In this document: in pieces, positions 48,577 to 64,000 of the stretch | How the letters are laid out: each line of letters opens with the position of its first letter | How positions within the stretch are numbered: the stretch's first letter is position 1 | From: Pyxicephalus adspersus | Taxonomy: Eukaryota; Chordata; Amphibia; Anura; Pyxicephalidae | Assembly: GCF_032062135.1 (NCBI RefSeq) | Contig: NC_092859.1 | Location: forward strand, 112,575,073-112,639,072 | DNA length: 64,000 bases | Direction: 5' to 3' | Position numbers and translations under genes: made by a program | The notes under the pieces: model-generated | The model's input: only the letters and a program-made list of their open reading frames with translations | Told to the model about the DNA's origin: nothing | Database searches by the model: none

Positions 48577-48740
48577 TTTTTAAGCTGGGTGGGAAGAAAT
48601 TCTAGTGGCAGCCTCAGTATTGTGACCCAATTCTTCAATAACCCCCCTCCCCCCGTAAACAGCCGGGTGGTCACTGAAAAGTGCCAGGTGATGCGCCCAG
48701 CTAAAAGAAGCCAGGGGGGAATACTGAGCACCATTACCTT
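48577..48740 (-). repeat. Interspersed repeat, family R1 copy 3
   Basis: AACAGCCGGGTGGTCACTGA, then AAAGTGCCAGGTGATGCGCC and CAGCTAAAAG, the complement of 8752-8880 and 53341-53462. Confidence 0.6.
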
Positions 48741-49164
48741 TATTACACCTGGCACTGTGCAATGTGTTGAGCTATAAGTTCATTAGTTGGAAATTGCTGC
48801 ACTGCAGTGTACAATCACATGGCATACATTGTGCTGCCTGTAGGTCATCCAAATAAAATATAGAACATTTGGAAAACACAGCCAGTTTATATACTTTTTT
48901 TTTTTTTTTTTTGAACGTGTGGTTCATTTCAATGCCCACAAGTCCTCTGCTATAAATGGATTATTAAGGAAGGATCCTTGCATATATTTGTAGTGTGCAT
49001 GAGGCCAGGGTTGCAGGGTCCCTCCAGGAGCATGTGGGTACTTCTTAGGAATGTTGGATTATATTGGATTTTTAGTGCAGAGTAGTTGCAGTGTTCCATG
49101 GTATGGTTTTATCATTTTATTTTAGAGTTAAATCGCTTAATTGCATTTTGTTTAGTTGTTAAAC

Positions 49165-49332
49165 ACTTTCTAGGTGATCCAGCAAACCTGGAATGGATCT
49201 GGTCCAGAATTGAAAACATTTGCTAACAAATAGCAAATGACTTTTAAGAAAACCATTCCAGGTTTGCTGGATCACGCAGCTTCACTGAAGAAAGTGTATC
49301 CTCTCCAGCGTTGGAGATCTTTAATAAATCAG
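49165..49332. mobile_element. Foldback MITE, family M3 copy 3 (left end lost)
   Basis: GGTGATCCAGCAAACCTGGA and CCAGGTTTGCTGGATCAC as the inner pair; right end GGAGATCTTTAATAAATCA. Confidence 0.7.
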
Positions 49333-49481
49333 GCCCAAAGAATGAACCATTTGTTCACATTGCTACCCTTATTGTGCCTGCTGTTCATTTGTAAGCATAC
49401 AATAAAATAATCCTCCAATGCTAGTAAACCTGTAACGTTGGAAGCAAGTTTTACAAAAACGTTCCTCAATTTCCCTCTTAG

Positions 49482-62953
<13,472 letters not shown>

Positions 62954-63379
62954 GTGAGATCTTGGTCTAGCATCATTTTATGGGAAAATTAATATGATCT
63001 AACATGATACATTTTGCTATATTGAATACCATTTTATCAGAACTAATCTTACAGGCTTGAAGCCCAGCTCTATGCTTCTATTTAGCAAATCAATGTGGTA
63101 GGGTCCCCCTCCTGCCCTACTTGGGGTAAATGATTACTTGGCTAGGAGGGAAAGGAAGTCGAGATTCTTGCTATTTTTAAGTATTTGTACTTATGACTTT
63201 CTTCCTCCTAACCAAAGGAACAGTTACCAATGCAATGCCATGGGAAAGACTCCACTACTGGGTATATTTTAAAAGCAGCCCTTGTGTCTGCCATATAGCA
63301 CTGAGGTTATTTGCTATGTTAATAAATCTTATCTGAAATGTACACTGAGGTGCACATGCATATACTTATTTCAGCATAA

Positions 63380-63625
63380 CCCAATCTGCTGGGAATAAAC
63401 TCCTATATGCATGCGCAAGAATTATGTTATTCCATCCTGGCGTGTCAAGATGGTGAAGATGGCGGTACCTGCAACTGAGCGAGGACAGTAGAGTGTAATT
63501 TAAAAATTGCTAACGGGCAAGTTTGTTTATTTTATTGCAAAAGGGACATTGTCCATACCTTCTGCACTAAACAACCTGTTTGCTAGCAATGTTTATTTTT
63601 ATGTTGTTAGTTCCACTTTAATGGG
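63380..63625 (+). repeat. Interspersed repeat, family R2 copy 2
   Basis: ATAAACTCCTATATGCATGC, then TTGTTTATTTTATTGCAAAA and a right part AGTTCCACTTTAATGGG. It resembles 38800-39040. Confidence 0.45.
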
Positions 63626-63778
63626 CAGAGCAAGTTTAACAGTATTGACATTTACAATATTTCCTGGAACACCTGCACCAAGTTAGCTATACAAATAATG
63701 TTCTTCACAAAGAGAAGCCTGACACATACAATGATGAAATATATAAGCATGTGTACACTAGTGCTGGTGTTCGAATTT

Positions 63779-63779
63779 G

Positions 63780-63809
<30 letters not shown>
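63779..63809. repeat. Poly(T) tract
   Basis: About 29 consecutive T; likely an A-tail of a minus-strand retroelement or simple repeat. Confidence 0.85.
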
Positions 63810-63811
<2 letters not shown>

Positions 63812-63835
63812 GGTTATCCTACAATGAGATGATAT

Positions 63836-63953
63836 CTCTCTCTGTAACACACTTTCCAGCACAGAAATATTATGATACATTTGTTACATTTTTCTTTTAT
63901 CCACTGAGAAAAATGTAACAAATGTATCATATTACTGTGTGTGTTACAGAGTA
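63836..63953. mobile_element. Palindromic foldback element
   Basis: Perfect 25-bp arms at 63871-63895 and 63907-63931 around an 11-base loop, extended outward by an imperfect pair (CTCTGTAACACAC and GTGTGTTACAGAG). No coding sequence. Confidence 0.8.
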
Positions 63954-64000
63954 AAGCTATGTACACACTTCCAATTATTATCGTTGTTGAACGATCCTGC
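63951..64000 (+). mobile_element. Left end of an M2 MITE, cut by window
   Basis: AAAGCTATGTACACACTTCC then AATTATTATCGTTGTTGAAC, the terminus of the family seen at 12603-12850. Confidence 0.45.

Overview
The window is vertebrate nuclear DNA with short exons, large introns and dense transposon remnants. It is most likely from a frog, probably a ranoid: it carries tRNA-SINE and LINE tails ending in TTA/ATA repeats, many small TA-flanked MITEs, and long-TIR Tc1 elements of the kind common in anurans. The species is inferred from repeat style only. No prokaryotic, viral or CRISPR-like system was seen. Three runs of N (2754-2974, 16118-16208, 31212-32200) are assembly gaps. Four protein genes are recognisable, in the order and orientation I recall for human 10p15: TASOR2 (+), GDI2 (-), ANKRD16 (-), FBH1 (+). 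Layout: 1-13266 holds the 3' half of TASOR2, including a giant exon (2063-5208) with a 60-bp coding minisatellite broken by a gap. 13267-16594 holds the convergent 3' UTRs of TASOR2 and GDI2. 16595-39505 is a complete 11-exon GDI2 whose exons sum to exactly 446 codons including stop, with a 13-kb first intron and a GC-rich CCAAT/CRE-type promoter at about 39506-39790. 42531-46741 holds five ANKRD16 exons; the first and last coding exons were not found. 49482-62953 holds FBH1 (FBXO18) from near its N-terminus through the F-box and the Walker A helicase exons; the rest lies beyond the window. The four genes are housekeeping or genome-surveillance genes and do not form one pathway: TASOR2 belongs to the HUSH-type silencing family, GDI2 recycles Rab GTPases, ANKRD16 is an ankyrin-repeat protein linked to tRNA-synthetase fidelity, and FBH1 is an F-box DNA helicase that restrains recombination. 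The rest is introns and spacers filled with mobile-element debris: three decayed Tc1 elements, several MITE families in multiple copies, hAT-like fragments, SINE/LINE tails and simple repeats. The points most worth a second look are the TASOR2 coding repeat, the FBH1 exon that appears to be missing (a phase break) in the intron that holds a Tc1 insertion, the absence of a recognisable PIP box in FBH1, the missing terminal ANKRD16 exons, and a pair of about 100-bp inverted arms around the 989-N gap. I did not find a new biological system; these are locus-level oddities.
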